Origin: Aliisedimentitalea scapharcae
Lineage (GTDB): Bacteria > Pseudomonadota > Alphaproteobacteria > Rhodobacterales > Rhodobacteraceae
Direction of reading: 5' to 3'
NCBI RefSeq assembly: GCF_045277565.1
Contig: NZ_CP123584.1
Coordinates: 3,782,001-3,846,000 of the forward strand
DNA length: 64,000 bases
Position 1 is the first letter of the stretch; the number at the start of each line of letters is the position of its first letter. Both the position numbers and the translations under genes were made by a program. The notes beneath the pieces are model-generated. The model did not search any database and was not told where the DNA came from. It saw only the letters and a program-made list of their open reading frames with translations. Below are positions 49,935 to 59,349 of this stretch, piece by piece.

Positions 49935-51509
49935 ATGACCAATTCAATTGAAAAAGATCGCGTCGTGATCTTCGATACCACCCTGCGTGACGGCGAACAA
50001 AGCCCGGGCGCAACCATGACCCATGACGAAAAGCTCGAAATTGCCGGGCTGCTCGATGACATGGGTGTGGACATTATCGAAGCGGGTTTCCCGATCGCCT
50101 CCGAAGGCGATTTCCGCGCGGTATCCGAGATCGCAGCACAAGCAGTAAACAGCCGGATCTGTGGCCTGGCCCGCGCCAATATCGCCGACATTGATCGCTG
50201 CTGGGACGCGATCAAACACGCGGAAAAGAACCGCATTCATACCTTCATCGGCACCTCACCGCTGCACCGCGCCATTCCCAACCTGACCAAGGATGAGATG
50301 GCCGACAAAATCCACGAAACCGTAACCCATGCGCGAAACCTGTGTGAAAACGTGCAGTGGTCACCCATGGACGCGACCCGCACCGAATGGGATTACCTGT
50401 GCCGTGTGGTGGAAATCGCCATCAAGGCGGGTGCCAGCACCATCAACATCCCGGACACCGTCGGCTATACCGCCCCGGTCGAAAGCGCCGATCTGATCAA
50501 ACGATTGATCGAAACCGTGCCCGGTGCCGACGACGTGATTTTTGCCACCCATTGTCACAACGACCTGGGCATGGCGACAGCGAATTCGCTGGCGGCCGTG
50601 GCCGGGGGCGCGCGTCAGATCGAATGCACCATCAACGGGCTTGGTGAACGCGCCGGAAATACCGCGCTCGAAGAGGTGGTGATGGCGCTGAAGGTCCGCA
50701 ATGACATCATGCCGTGGCACACAAATATCGACACACGCAAGATCATGCATATCTCGCGGCGGGTGGCGACCGTGTCCGGTTTCAACGTCCAGTTCAACAA
50801 GGCGATTGTGGGCAAGAATGCCTTTGCCCATGAATCCGGCATCCACCAGGACGGGATGCTGAAGAACCCCGAGAACTTTGAGATCATGCGCCCCGAGGAC
50901 GTGGGCCTTTCGGGCACCTCGCTTCCGCTGGGCAAACATTCTGGACGCGCGGCGCTGCGCGACAAGCTGAACCATCTCGGATACGAGGTCGGCGACAACC
51001 AGCTCAAGGACGTGTTCATCCGGTTCAAAGAGCTGGCTGATCGAAAAAAGGAAGTGTTTGACGACGATATCATCGCTCTGATGCATTCGGGTGAAAACGC
51101 CGAAGCCGACAGGCTGCAAGTTGTGTCGATGAAAGTGGTCTGTGGCACTGGCGGTCCTGCCGAATCCACCGTGGAAATGGAAATTGACGGCGCAGATGTC
51201 ACGGCAACCGCCCATGGTGACGGCCCGGTGGACGCGACCTTCAAGGCAATCCGCGAACTGCACCCGAACAAGGCGCGCCTGCAGCTGTACCAGGTACAGG
51301 CCGTCACCGAAGGCACCGACGCACAGGCCACCGTGTCTGTCCGGCTGGAAGAAGACGGCATGATCGCCACCGGACAATCCGCCAACACCGACACGGTCGT
51401 TGCGTCGGCCAAGGCCTATGTCAACGCATTGAACCGCCTGTTGGTGCGCCGCGAAAAGGCAGGTCCGGGTGCCGATACGCGTGAGATTTCCTACAAGGAT
51501 GTCACCTGA
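49935..51509 (+). CDS. leuA: 2-isopropylmalate synthase
   Basis: A 524-residue LeuA, which condenses 2-oxoisovalerate with acetyl-CoA in the first committed step of leucine synthesis. The N-terminal TIM barrel shows DTTLRDGEQSPGATM, HCHNDLGMATANSLAAV (metal ligands) and ANT/ING segments. The C-terminal domain (about residues 395-524) is the leucine-binding regulatory domain. Regulation is probably double: allosteric inhibition by leucine and transcription attenuation by the leader upstream. Confidence 0.97.
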   Translation: MTNSIEKDRVVIFDTTLRDGEQSPGATMTHDEKLEIAGLLDDMGVDIIEAGFPIASEGDFRAVSEIAAQAVNSRICGLARANIADIDRCWDAIKHAEKNRIHTFIGTSPLHRAIPNLTKDEMADKIHETVTHARNLCENVQWSPMDATRTEWDYLCRVVEIAIKAGASTINIPDTVGYTAPVESADLIKRLIETVPGADDVIFATHCHNDLGMATANSLAAVAGGARQIECTINGLGERAGNTALEEVVMALKVRNDIMPWHTNIDTRKIMHISRRVATVSGFNVQFNKAIVGKNAFAHESGIHQDGMLKNPENFEIMRPEDVGLSGTSLPLGKHSGRAALRDKLNHLGYEVGDNQLKDVFIRFKELADRKKEVFDDDIIALMHSGENAEADRLQVVSMKVVCGTGGPAESTVEMEIDGADVTATAHGDGPVDATFKAIRELHPNKARLQLYQVQAVTEGTDAQATVSVRLEEDGMIATGQSANTDTVVASAKAYVNALNRLLVRREKAGPGADTREISYKDVT

Positions 51510-51538
51510 CGATCCTCGCAGATCTTGAAGCTAAAGGA

Positions 51539-51562
51539 GAGGCACCACTGGGTGCCTCTTTT
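51539..51562 (+). terminator. Rho-independent terminator after leuA
   Basis: GAGGCACC (51539-51546) and GGTGCCTC (51551-51558) pair perfectly around a 4-base loop, followed by TTTT (51559-51562). Confidence 0.9.
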
Positions 51563-51586
51563 GCATTTCGCCCAAACAGCAGAGAC

Positions 51587-52363
51587 TTAGAGGGTTTTGA
51601 ACAACCCTGACAGCCGCTTGGCCTCGGCCTCCAGCCCATAGGGGGCATTGACGACGAACAGCCCCGATCCCACCATCCGATGCCCATCGCGCGCCGGTGG
51701 AAAGCGGACCTGAGAATGCAGGACTTTGGGCAGGTTCAGCGCAGTGAGCGAATCGATCATCCCGTCATGTGCCGCAGAGGACAGCACAGGATACCACAAG
51801 GCGATAACACCCACATTCCATTTGCGATGCAGTTTCGCGATGATCCCCGGAATGCGATCATAGTCGCTTTTGATCTCGTAACTGGGGTCAATCAGCAAAA
51901 CCCCGCGACGCGGATCCGGGGGACAGATCGCGTGGGCCATGTCGAACCCGTCCTGCAAATGAACTTTGGCCTGGCGGGCCATCGCCCGGGTCAATGCTGC
52001 GTTTTCCCCGGGGTGCAATTCGGCCAGATGCAACCGGTCGATGTCACGCAACAGATACCGCGCCAACATCGGTGACCCAGGATAGGCAGCCTCTCCATGC
52101 GTCGCGCTCACCTGGGTCAATGCCCTTCGGTAGGGATGGTCAATATCGAACCAGTCGCGAACCGCAGAGATCCCGCCAGCAGCCTCGCCGGTTTTTAATG
52201 CCTCGGGCGCATCCAGAAAATACAAGCCGCGCCCCGCGTGGGTCTCGATATAGCTGAGAGGTTTGGGTTTGGCCGTCAGATACTGCAGCATCACGCACAA
52301 CAGCGCATGTTTGTGCACATCTGCAAGATTTCCGGCATGGAAAATATGTTGATAACTCAGCAT
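51587..52363 (-). CDS. rlmJ: 23S rRNA A2030 N6-methyltransferase
   Basis: A 258-residue RlmJ, which methylates N6 of A2030 in 23S rRNA. It begins MLSYQHIFHAGNLADVHKHALL, the RlmJ signature. The SAM-binding ETHAGRGLYFL loop and the catalytic-type motif DPSYEI are present. Full length and close to the E. coli form. It is divergent from mreB. Confidence 0.95.
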   Translation of the reverse strand: MLSYQHIFHAGNLADVHKHALLCVMLQYLTAKPKPLSYIETHAGRGLYFLDAPEALKTGEAAGGISAVRDWFDIDHPYRRALTQVSATHGEAAYPGSPMLARYLLRDIDRLHLAELHPGENAALTRAMARQAKVHLQDGFDMAHAICPPDPRRGVLLIDPSYEIKSDYDRIPGIIAKLHRKWNVGVIALWYPVLSSAAHDGMIDSLTALNLPKVLHSQVRFPPARDGHRMVGSGLFVVNAPYGLEAEAKRLSGLFKTL

Positions 52364-52594
52364 GGCCGCCCCGCTGTTCCGTCCTAACGGGGGTCATCGC
52401 CCGGGACTGGAGATGACGCAAGGGTGAAGATGTCCCTCGGGGCGAACAACCGGCCCGTTTTCCGGCGGATTGACGCCGATTTACGTCCGCCAAGGCCTTC
52501 CCCATTTCCCCTCTGGTGCCTATAAGGACGACGGACCGCTTCGTGGGGACAGAATCGCGGGCCCAAACCTAACATCTCTGGGATCGGAAACCTC

Positions 52595-53635
52595 ATGCTG
52601 GGAAAACTGGGCGGTCTTTTTACGTCTGACATGGCCATTGACCTTGGGACTGCAAACACCCTCGTATATGTCAAAGGCCGGGGTATCATTCTGTCTGAAC
52701 CATCGGTTGTTGCCTACCACGTCAAGGACGGCGTCAAAAAGGTTCTGGCTGTTGGTGAAGATGCCAAGATGATGCTGGGGCGCACCCCCGGTTCCATCGA
52801 AGCCATCCGCCCAATGCGCGAAGGTGTGATTGCCGATTTCGATACCGCCGAAGAGATGATCAAGCATTTCATTCGCAAGGTGCATAAACGGTCGACCTTT
52901 TCCAAACCCAAGATCATCGTCTGTGTCCCCCACGGCGCGACTCCCGTTGAAAAACGTGCAATCCGTCAATCGGTTCTCTCGGCAGGTGCGCGTCGCGCCG
53001 GTTTGATCGCAGAACCCATTGCTGCTGCAATTGGTGCCGGCATGCCAATCACCGATCCAACCGGTAACATGGTTGTCGATATCGGCGGCGGGACCACCGA
53101 AGTTGCGGTTCTGTCGCTGGGCGACATCGTTTACGCCCGGTCAGTCCGCGTTGGCGGCGACCGTATGGACGAAGCAATCATTTCCTATCTGCGCCGCCAG
53201 CAGAACCTGTTGGTTGGGGAATCCACCGCCGAACGCATCAAGACCTCGATCGGCACCGCGCGGATGCCCGATGATGGCCGTGGTCAATCGATGCAGATCC
53301 GTGGCCGTGACCTGTTGAACGGCGTACCCAAGGAAATCGAAATTTCCCAGGCCCAGGTCGCCGAAGCGCTGGCCGAACCGGTTCAACAGATCTGCGAAGC
53401 CGTTATGACCGCGCTGGAAACCACACCGCCCGATCTGGCCGCCGACATCGTAGATCGCGGCGTCATGTTGACAGGCGGGGGCGCGTTGCTGGGGGATCTG
53501 GATCTGGCCCTGCGCGAGTCAACCGGTTTGGCCGTTTCGATTGCTGATGAATCGCTGAACTGTGTGGCGCTTGGCACTGGCAAAGCGCTGGAGTACGAAA
53601 AGCAGCTGCGCCACGCAATTGACTACGACAGCTAA
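52595..53635 (+). CDS. mreB: Rod shape-determining protein MreB
   Basis: A 346-residue actin homologue. The phosphate loops DLGTANTLVYV and DIGGGTTEVAVLS and the LTGGGALLGDLD adenosine motif are intact. MreB filaments direct the lateral wall-synthesis machinery. It starts the elongasome operon mreB-mreC-mreD-mrdA-rodA. The 230 bases before it, shared with the divergent rlmJ, contain no gene I can support. Confidence 0.97.
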   Translation: MLGKLGGLFTSDMAIDLGTANTLVYVKGRGIILSEPSVVAYHVKDGVKKVLAVGEDAKMMLGRTPGSIEAIRPMREGVIADFDTAEEMIKHFIRKVHKRSTFSKPKIIVCVPHGATPVEKRAIRQSVLSAGARRAGLIAEPIAAAIGAGMPITDPTGNMVVDIGGGTTEVAVLSLGDIVYARSVRVGGDRMDEAIISYLRRQQNLLVGESTAERIKTSIGTARMPDDGRGQSMQIRGRDLLNGVPKEIEISQAQVAEALAEPVQQICEAVMTALETTPPDLAADIVDRGVMLTGGGALLGDLDLALRESTGLAVSIADESLNCVALGTGKALEYEKQLRHAIDYDS

Positions 53636-53679
53636 GACGCGCACCCTTCGGGCTGACTGATCGCGTCGAAAGGAGCCTC

Positions 53680-54609
53680 GTGGCCAAGGACCGCTCACAG
53701 CGAGAAGACTATGCAACCCCGCTGCGCCGTTTGCTGATCGGGGTGCTTTGCTTGTGTCTTGCCGCGATCTTTGTCGTGTGGCGGATTGATAGCCCACGGG
53801 TCGAACGGTTCCGCGCACAGGTCATCGACACTGTCGTGCCCAATATGGATTGGGCCATGGCCCCGGTCACCGGGATCATAAATCTGATTCGTGATTTTCA
53901 GTCCTATCAACGGCTTGCCGAACAGAACCGCGAATTGCGGTCCGAGTTGCGTCAAATGCGGGCATGGAAAGAAGCGGCGCTTCAGTTGGAACAGGAAAAC
54001 GCGCGCCTGCTGGATCTGAACAACGTGCGCCTGGATCCACGGCTGACATTTATCACCGGGGTGGTGATGGCCGACAGCGGCTCTCCATTCCGTCAATCCG
54101 TTCTCCTGAACGTCGGGGCCCGCGATGGCATCCGGGATGGGTGGGCCGCGATGGATGGGATCGGGTTGGTTGGTCGGATTTCCGGCACAGGGCGCGATAC
54201 GGCCAGGGTCGTATTGTTGACCGATGCAGCCAGCTCTGTTCCTGCGCTCATTCAGCCCTCCGGGCAAACAGCCTTGATCGCCGGGGACAATACTGCGGCA
54301 CCAGTCATAGACTTCTTGGAAAACAAGGATCTGGTGCGCCCCGGTGACAGGGTCACGACATCAGGCGACGGTGATGTCTTTCCAGCCGGCCTTTTGATTG
54401 GCCAGGTGGCTGCCGATCCCTCAGGTCGGTTGCGGGTGCGCCTGTCGGCCGATTTCGAGAGGCTCGAATTCCTGCGCGTTCTGCGTCATCACGGTATCGA
54501 ATCCGTCACCGACCCTGGCAATGTGGTTGCGCCTGACACCGCAGTTCCATCACCGGAGCAACGCCCTGAAACAACCGGTGATGCGCCCACGGGAACCGGA
54601 AATGGCTGA
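53680..54609 (+). CDS. mreC: Rod shape-determining protein MreC
   Basis: A 309-residue protein starting at GTG with a strong AAAGGAG site. It has one N-terminal membrane anchor (about residues 15-36), a coiled coil (QNRELRSELRQMRAWKEAALQLEQENARLLDL) and the MreC beta domain (VVMADSGSPFRQSVLLNVGARDGIRDGWA). It links MreB to the periplasmic synthases. The last 25 residues are Pro/Thr-rich. It overlaps mreD by 8 bases. Confidence 0.95.
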   Translation: MAKDRSQREDYATPLRRLLIGVLCLCLAAIFVVWRIDSPRVERFRAQVIDTVVPNMDWAMAPVTGIINLIRDFQSYQRLAEQNRELRSELRQMRAWKEAALQLEQENARLLDLNNVRLDPRLTFITGVVMADSGSPFRQSVLLNVGARDGIRDGWAAMDGIGLVGRISGTGRDTARVVLLTDAASSVPALIQPSGQTALIAGDNTAAPVIDFLENKDLVRPGDRVTTSGDGDVFPAGLLIGQVAADPSGRLRVRLSADFERLEFLRVLRHHGIESVTDPGNVVAPDTAVPSPEQRPETTGDAPTGTGNG

Positions 54610-55141
54610 GCTGATGACATCACGCAACTGGCTGATGCAAAGCGTTTTTCTGACCCTGTGCATGTTGGTGATCTTCTTTCATCTGTTGCCCCTGACCACC
54701 CTGCCCGCCCGTTGGCCTGCACCTGATCTGCTGATCTGCCTGGTCTTTGCCTGGGGAATGCGGCGACCTGATTATGTGCCCGTTCTGCTCGTGGCTGGTG
54801 TGATGTTGATGGCCGACCTTTTGTTTCATCGCCCACCCGGCCTGTTGGCTATGCTGGTGGTGTTGGGCAGCGAATACCTGCGTCGTCAAACTGCGGGGCT
54901 GCGCGATGCCAGTTTTGTCGGCGAATGGCTGTCCGTGGCATTGGCTATCGCGGCGATCACCGTGCTCAACCGCCTGATCCTGACCTTAATGGGGGTGGAT
55001 CAGGCCGCGTTGGGTCCTATTTTGATCCAGATGTTGATGAGTATCGCGGCCTATCCCGGCGTGGTTTTGTTCAGTCACTTCCTGTTGGGTGTTCGCAAGC
55101 TAAGCCCGTCGGAAACAGATGCTCAGGGCGGATTGAGATGA
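54602..55141 (+). CDS. mreD: Rod shape-determining protein MreD
   Basis: A 179-residue inner-membrane protein with about 5 hydrophobic helices. It is identified by position between mreC and the PBP2 gene and by its length and helix pattern (LMADLLFHRPPGLLAMLVVLGSEYL). The start at 54602 overlaps the mreC stop by 8 bases. It is part of the elongasome. Confidence 0.88.
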   Translation: MAELMTSRNWLMQSVFLTLCMLVIFFHLLPLTTLPARWPAPDLLICLVFAWGMRRPDYVPVLLVAGVMLMADLLFHRPPGLLAMLVVLGSEYLRRQTAGLRDASFVGEWLSVALAIAAITVLNRLILTLMGVDQAALGPILIQMLMSIAAYPGVVLFSHFLLGVRKLSPSETDAQGGLR

Positions 55142-55151
55142 GAGGCCAGAG

Positions 55152-57095
55152 ATGAAACGCAATCCCCGTGATCTGGAGCATTCTCACAAGATTCTGAATC
55201 GGCGCTCGCTGGTGCTGGGCGGCCTGCAGTTGGCCTTTGTCGGTGGTCTGGCGGCACGGATGCGGCACTTGCAGGTGGATCAGGCCGACCAGTTTCGCCT
55301 GCTGGCCGAAGAGAACCGGATCAACATCCGGTTGATCCCTCCTGCGCGCGGTGAAATTTTCGACCGCAACGGAGCAGTGTTGGCGCAAAATACACCGTCC
55401 TACAGGATCACCATGGTGCGCGAAGACGCCGGTGACGTGGAAAAGGTTATCGCCAATCTGCAAAAACTGGTGCCGCTGGACCCCGAAGATCTGGAACGGG
55501 CCATGGCCGAAATGCGTCGCAGCCCCCCGTTTCTGCCAATCACAATCGCCGACCAAATCGGCTGGCACGACATTTCCCGCGTCGCGGTCAATGCCCCGGC
55601 CCTGCCCGGGGTCACCCCCGAAGTCGGCCTGACACGGGTCTATCCGCAGATGGAAGATCTGGCACATGTGGTCGGCTATGTCGGCCCCGTATCCGATTAC
55701 GATCTGTCCAAGATCGAAGACCCGGAACCGATCCTTCGCATCCCGCGGTTTCAGATCGGCAAGGTCGGGTTCGAAGCCAAGAGCGAAGACATGCTGCGCG
55801 GCAAGGCCGGTGCCAAACGGGTCGAGGTCAACGCCACCGGGCGGGTTATGCGCGAACTCGACCGCCGCGAAGGCCAGCCCGGTGCCGACATGCAGTTGAC
55901 CATCGACACGGATTTGCAATTCTATCTTCAGGCCCGGTTGGGCAACGAAAGCGCCGCAGCCGTTGTCGTCGATTGCGAAAGCGGCGATTTGCGTGCCATT
56001 GCCTCTTCGCCCAGCTTTGATCCCAATCTGTTCGTACGCGGCATTTCTGTCGCTGACTACCGCGGCCTGACCGAAGACCCCTATCGCCCGTTGGCCAACA
56101 AGACGGTTCAGGGCACCTATCCACCCGGATCAACCTTTAAGATGATCACTGCGTTGGCCGCATTGGAGGCTGGTATCACAGGCACCGAAGAAACCGTTTG
56201 GTGTCCTGGCCACCTGGAGGTATCGGGCCGCAGGTTTCATTGCTGGAAGCGCGCCGGACATGGTCACGTTGACCTGTTGAACTCGCTCAAGCAAAGCTGT
56301 GATGTCTACTATTATGATCTTGCGCTCAGGGTCGGGATCGACAAGATTTCGGATATGGCCAAACGGTTCGGACTGGGCGTAAAGCACAACCTGCCGATGT
56401 CTGCCGTCGCGCGGGGGTTGGCCCCGAACAAAGCATGGAAAGAGCGTGTGCATGGTCAGGACTGGCTGATCGGGGATACCGCCAACGCGTCAATCGGACA
56501 GGGTTATATGCTGGCATCCCCCCTGCAGCTGGCCGTGATGACCGCGCGGCTCGCGACCGGGCGCAGTGTCACGCCGCGTCTTGTGAAATCCATCAATGGC
56601 GTCGAACAACCAGACGGCGCAGGCGAATCTTTGGGGGTCAACGAAAACAACCTGCGCACCCTGCGTCGGGCCATGTATGCCGTCAGCAATGACCGACGTG
56701 GCACTGCCTATCGGTCGCGCATCATTGCTGATGGTTTGCGCATGGCGGGCAAAACCGGCACCAGCCAGGTCCGCAACATCACGGCCGCCGAACGCGCCGC
56801 CGGGGTGATCCGGAACAAAGATCTGCCGTGGGAACGCCGGGACCACGCGCTCTTTGTCGGCTTTGCGCCGTTTGACGATCCGAAATACGCGGTCAGCGTG
56901 GTTGTCGAACATGGCGGCGGTGGATCCACGGCAGCCGCCCCCATTGCCCGCGATATCATGCTTCAGGCGCTGTACGGTGAAACCCCGCCCCTGTCAGCCT
57001 ATCCCAAAAAGGACCGCAGCCACATTCAGGCGCTACAGGAACGCCTGCAACGCGAAAGCCCGCCGCGAAAAGCAGACGGAAGCGACCGCGCATGA
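55152..57095 (+). CDS. mrdA: Penicillin-binding protein 2
   Basis: A 647-residue class B PBP. A membrane anchor near residue 25 is followed by the non-penicillin-binding region (ARGEIFDRNGAVLA) and the transpeptidase domain. Catalytic motifs are S327-T-F-K330 (PPGSTFKM), SCD in LKQSCDVYYYDLALRVG and K534-T-G (KTGTSQ). It cross-links lateral-wall peptidoglycan with RodA. It overlaps rodA by 4 bases (ATGA). Confidence 0.96.
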   Translation: MKRNPRDLEHSHKILNRRSLVLGGLQLAFVGGLAARMRHLQVDQADQFRLLAEENRINIRLIPPARGEIFDRNGAVLAQNTPSYRITMVREDAGDVEKVIANLQKLVPLDPEDLERAMAEMRRSPPFLPITIADQIGWHDISRVAVNAPALPGVTPEVGLTRVYPQMEDLAHVVGYVGPVSDYDLSKIEDPEPILRIPRFQIGKVGFEAKSEDMLRGKAGAKRVEVNATGRVMRELDRREGQPGADMQLTIDTDLQFYLQARLGNESAAAVVVDCESGDLRAIASSPSFDPNLFVRGISVADYRGLTEDPYRPLANKTVQGTYPPGSTFKMITALAALEAGITGTEETVWCPGHLEVSGRRFHCWKRAGHGHVDLLNSLKQSCDVYYYDLALRVGIDKISDMAKRFGLGVKHNLPMSAVARGLAPNKAWKERVHGQDWLIGDTANASIGQGYMLASPLQLAVMTARLATGRSVTPRLVKSINGVEQPDGAGESLGVNENNLRTLRRAMYAVSNDRRGTAYRSRIIADGLRMAGKTGTSQVRNITAAERAAGVIRNKDLPWERRDHALFVGFAPFDDPKYAVSVVVEHGGGGSTAAAPIARDIMLQALYGETPPLSAYPKKDRSHIQALQERLQRESPPRKADGSDRA

Positions 57096-58231
57096 GTTAT
57101 CTCGAGTATAACGCCAAATATACACCCAGCGGGCTGCGCAAGATCCTGTATCTGAACTGGGCATTGCTGTTGTTGTTGGCTTCGGTGGCCGGTGTCGGTT
57201 TCCTGATGCTCTATTCCGTGGCTGGCGGTTCATTCAGCCCCTGGGTCGAGCCCCAAGTCAAACGGTTTGCATTGGGGATGTTCGTCATGCTGTTCGTGGC
57301 GATGATCCCGATCTGGTTTTGGCGCAATGTTTCAGTGGTGGCCTATCTGGGATCACTGCTTTTGCTGTTGGCTGTTGAATTCTTTGGCACAGTCGGCATG
57401 GGGGCCCAACGCTGGATCGACGTCGGTTTCATGCGATTGCAACCGTCTGAGTTGACCAAGATCACATTGGTGATGTTGCTGGCCGCCTATTACGATTGGC
57501 TCCCCCCGAACAAGACATCACGGCCGCTGTGGGTTCTGTTGCCGGTTCTGATGATCCTGCTACCGACCTTCATGGTGCTGCGCCAACCGGACCTGGGGAC
57601 CTCGATCCTGTTGCTGGCGGCTGGCGGAGGGATCATGTTTCTGGCCGGGGTGCATTGGGCCTATTTCACGGCCGTTATCGGCGCGGGAATCGGGCTGATC
57701 ACTGCCGTGTTCAAGAGCCGTGGCACCGATTGGCAGCTGCTCAAGGATTACCAATACCGCCGCATCGACACCTTTCTGGACCCCTCAACGGATCCTCTGG
57801 GTGCCGGCTATCACATCACCCAATCCAAGATCGCGCTGGGTTCGGGCGGCTGGACCGGGCGCGGGTTCATGCAAGGCACCCAATCGCGGCTGAACTTTCT
57901 TCCTGAAAAACACACGGACTTCATCTTTACCACCCTGGCCGAAGAATTCGGCTTTCTCGGCGGGATTTCCCTGTTGTCACTCTATACGCTGATTATCGTT
58001 TTCTGCGTCGCCGGTGCCCTGGCTGCGCGGGACCGGTTTTCGTCGCTGGTGACCTGGGGGGTGGCGATAACTTTTTTCCTTTTCTTTGCCGTGAATATGT
58101 CCATGGTCATGGGGCTGGCCCCAGTGGTTGGCGTGCCATTGCCAATGGTGTCCTATGGCGGGTCGGCAATGCTGGTTCTGCTTGCAGCCTTTGGACTGGT
58201 CCAAAGCGCGCATGTTCACCGTCCTCGCTGA
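57092..58231 (+). CDS. rodA: Peptidoglycan glycosyltransferase RodA
   Basis: A 379-residue SEDS-family protein with about 10 membrane helices. Conserved landmarks include GAQRWIDVGFMRLQPSELTKI, RQPDLGTS and the C-terminal GVPLPMVSYGGSAM. It polymerises lipid II for the lateral wall together with PBP2, and its ATG lies inside the mrdA stop. Confidence 0.96.
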   Translation: MSYLEYNAKYTPSGLRKILYLNWALLLLLASVAGVGFLMLYSVAGGSFSPWVEPQVKRFALGMFVMLFVAMIPIWFWRNVSVVAYLGSLLLLLAVEFFGTVGMGAQRWIDVGFMRLQPSELTKITLVMLLAAYYDWLPPNKTSRPLWVLLPVLMILLPTFMVLRQPDLGTSILLLAAGGGIMFLAGVHWAYFTAVIGAGIGLITAVFKSRGTDWQLLKDYQYRRIDTFLDPSTDPLGAGYHITQSKIALGSGGWTGRGFMQGTQSRLNFLPEKHTDFIFTTLAEEFGFLGGISLLSLYTLIIVFCVAGALAARDRFSSLVTWGVAITFFLFFAVNMSMVMGLAPVVGVPLPMVSYGGSAMLVLLAAFGLVQSAHVHRPR

Positions 58232-58256
58232 CCCTCACTTTCGGAGCAATCTCCCT

Positions 58257-59189
58257 ATGACTGCCAACATCCTGTTCTCGGCGCGCGCCGCCCTCTGGCC
58301 CATTTATGAACCGCTGATCACCCGCTACCTGACCAAAGCCGGGATCTCTTTCAATCTCGCCACGGATTTTCCAGCCGACCAGGTCGATTACGTCATTTAT
58401 GCGCCTGATGGGGGGATCGCGGACTTTACGCCATTCACCCGGCTCAAGGCTGTGCTCAGCCTTTGGGCCGGAGTGGAAAAGATCGTTGGCAACAAAACCC
58501 TGACCATGCCACTGGCTCGGATGGTCGATCACGGTCTTGCCGATGGCATGACGGAATGGGTTACCGGCCATGTGCTGCGCTATCATCTGGGGATGGATGC
58601 GCAAATCGTCAATCCGAACCACGATTGGGTCTTTGCCCCTGCACCCCTGGCAAAAGATCGCAAGATCGCCATTCTGGGCCTAGGTGCTCTGGGCGAAGCA
58701 TCGGCCCGTGCCTTGCGGACACTGAATTTCCAGGTTTCGGGTTGGAGCCGCTCGCCAAAGGAGATTGAGGGTGTGACCTGCCATCATGGGGCCGACGGCC
58801 TGAGCCTGGCGTTGAACGGAGCGGACATCGTAGTTCTGCTGCTTCCCGATACACCGGCAACGGAAAACATTCTGAACGCTGACACTTTGGCATTGCTGCC
58901 CCACGGCGCGCGGATCATCAACCCCGGGCGCGGCCCGCTGATCGACGACGACGCCCTCCTTGCGGCTTTGGAGAGTGGACAGGTCGGCCATGCGACGCTT
59001 GATGTCTTCCGGATCGAACCGCTGCCTTCGGAACATCCGTACTGGGCACACCCCAATGTAACAGTGACACCCCATATTGCGTCGGAAACCCGCCCGGTCA
59101 CTGCTGCACAAGTGATCTGCGAAAACATCCGGCGCGGCGAGAACGGCGAACCTTTCGTTCACCTTGTTGATCCCGATCTGGGCTACTGA
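58257..59189 (+). CDS. ghrA: Glyoxylate/hydroxypyruvate reductase (GhrA-type)
   Basis: A 310-residue D-2-hydroxyacid dehydrogenase-type enzyme. The NAD(P)-binding motif ILGLGALGEASARALR is at about residue 140, with catalytic Arg/Glu/His in NPGRGPLIDDDAL, RIEPLPSEHPYW and VTPHIASE. It reduces glyoxylate and hydroxypyruvate. The start at 58257 matches GhrA (MTANILFSARA). Although it follows rodA closely it has no cell-wall role. Confidence 0.88.
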   Translation: MTANILFSARAALWPIYEPLITRYLTKAGISFNLATDFPADQVDYVIYAPDGGIADFTPFTRLKAVLSLWAGVEKIVGNKTLTMPLARMVDHGLADGMTEWVTGHVLRYHLGMDAQIVNPNHDWVFAPAPLAKDRKIAILGLGALGEASARALRTLNFQVSGWSRSPKEIEGVTCHHGADGLSLALNGADIVVLLLPDTPATENILNADTLALLPHGARIINPGRGPLIDDDALLAALESGQVGHATLDVFRIEPLPSEHPYWAHPNVTVTPHIASETRPVTAAQVICENIRRGENGEPFVHLVDPDLGY

Positions 59190-59213
59190 GCCTCGACGGC
59201 GCGTGACAAGACC

Positions 59214-59228
59214 GGGGGCGTTGCCCCC
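59214..59228. repeat. Small GGGGGC/GCCCCC hairpin after the ghrA-type gene
   Basis: A 6-bp stem (59214-59219 with 59223-59228) starts the repeat-rich interval between the convergent ghrA-type and M3 peptidase genes (59190-59348). The same interval holds the inverted repeat and terminator listed next; nothing else gene-like is present. Confidence 0.4.
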
Positions 59229-59255
59229 TCTGGCCTTTCAGGCCATTCACCCCCA

Positions 59256-59315
59256 AGGTATTTTTACCAGAAAGAAGCAGCCGCGTGTTCCGCTTCTTTC
59301 TGGTTCAAAATACCT
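59256..59315. repeat. Long inverted repeat with GGTATTTT...AAAATACC arms
   Basis: AGGTATTTTTACCAGAAAGAAG (59256-59277) and its near-complement at 59293-59315 form a stem of over 20 bp with one bulge. Elements of this type, with a CCAGAAAGAAG core, look like a repeated intergenic element of Roseobacter genomes. No transposase is present. Confidence 0.6.
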
Positions 59316-59327
59316 CCGCCGGAGGCA

Positions 59328-59349
59328 GCGCCCGAAACGGGCGCTTTTT
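59328..59349 (+). terminator. Rho-independent terminator for the ghrA-type gene
   Basis: GCGCCCG (59328-59334) and CGGGCGC (59338-59344) pair perfectly around a 3-base loop, followed by TTTTT (59345-59349). It ends the upstream plus-strand gene. Confidence 0.85.
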
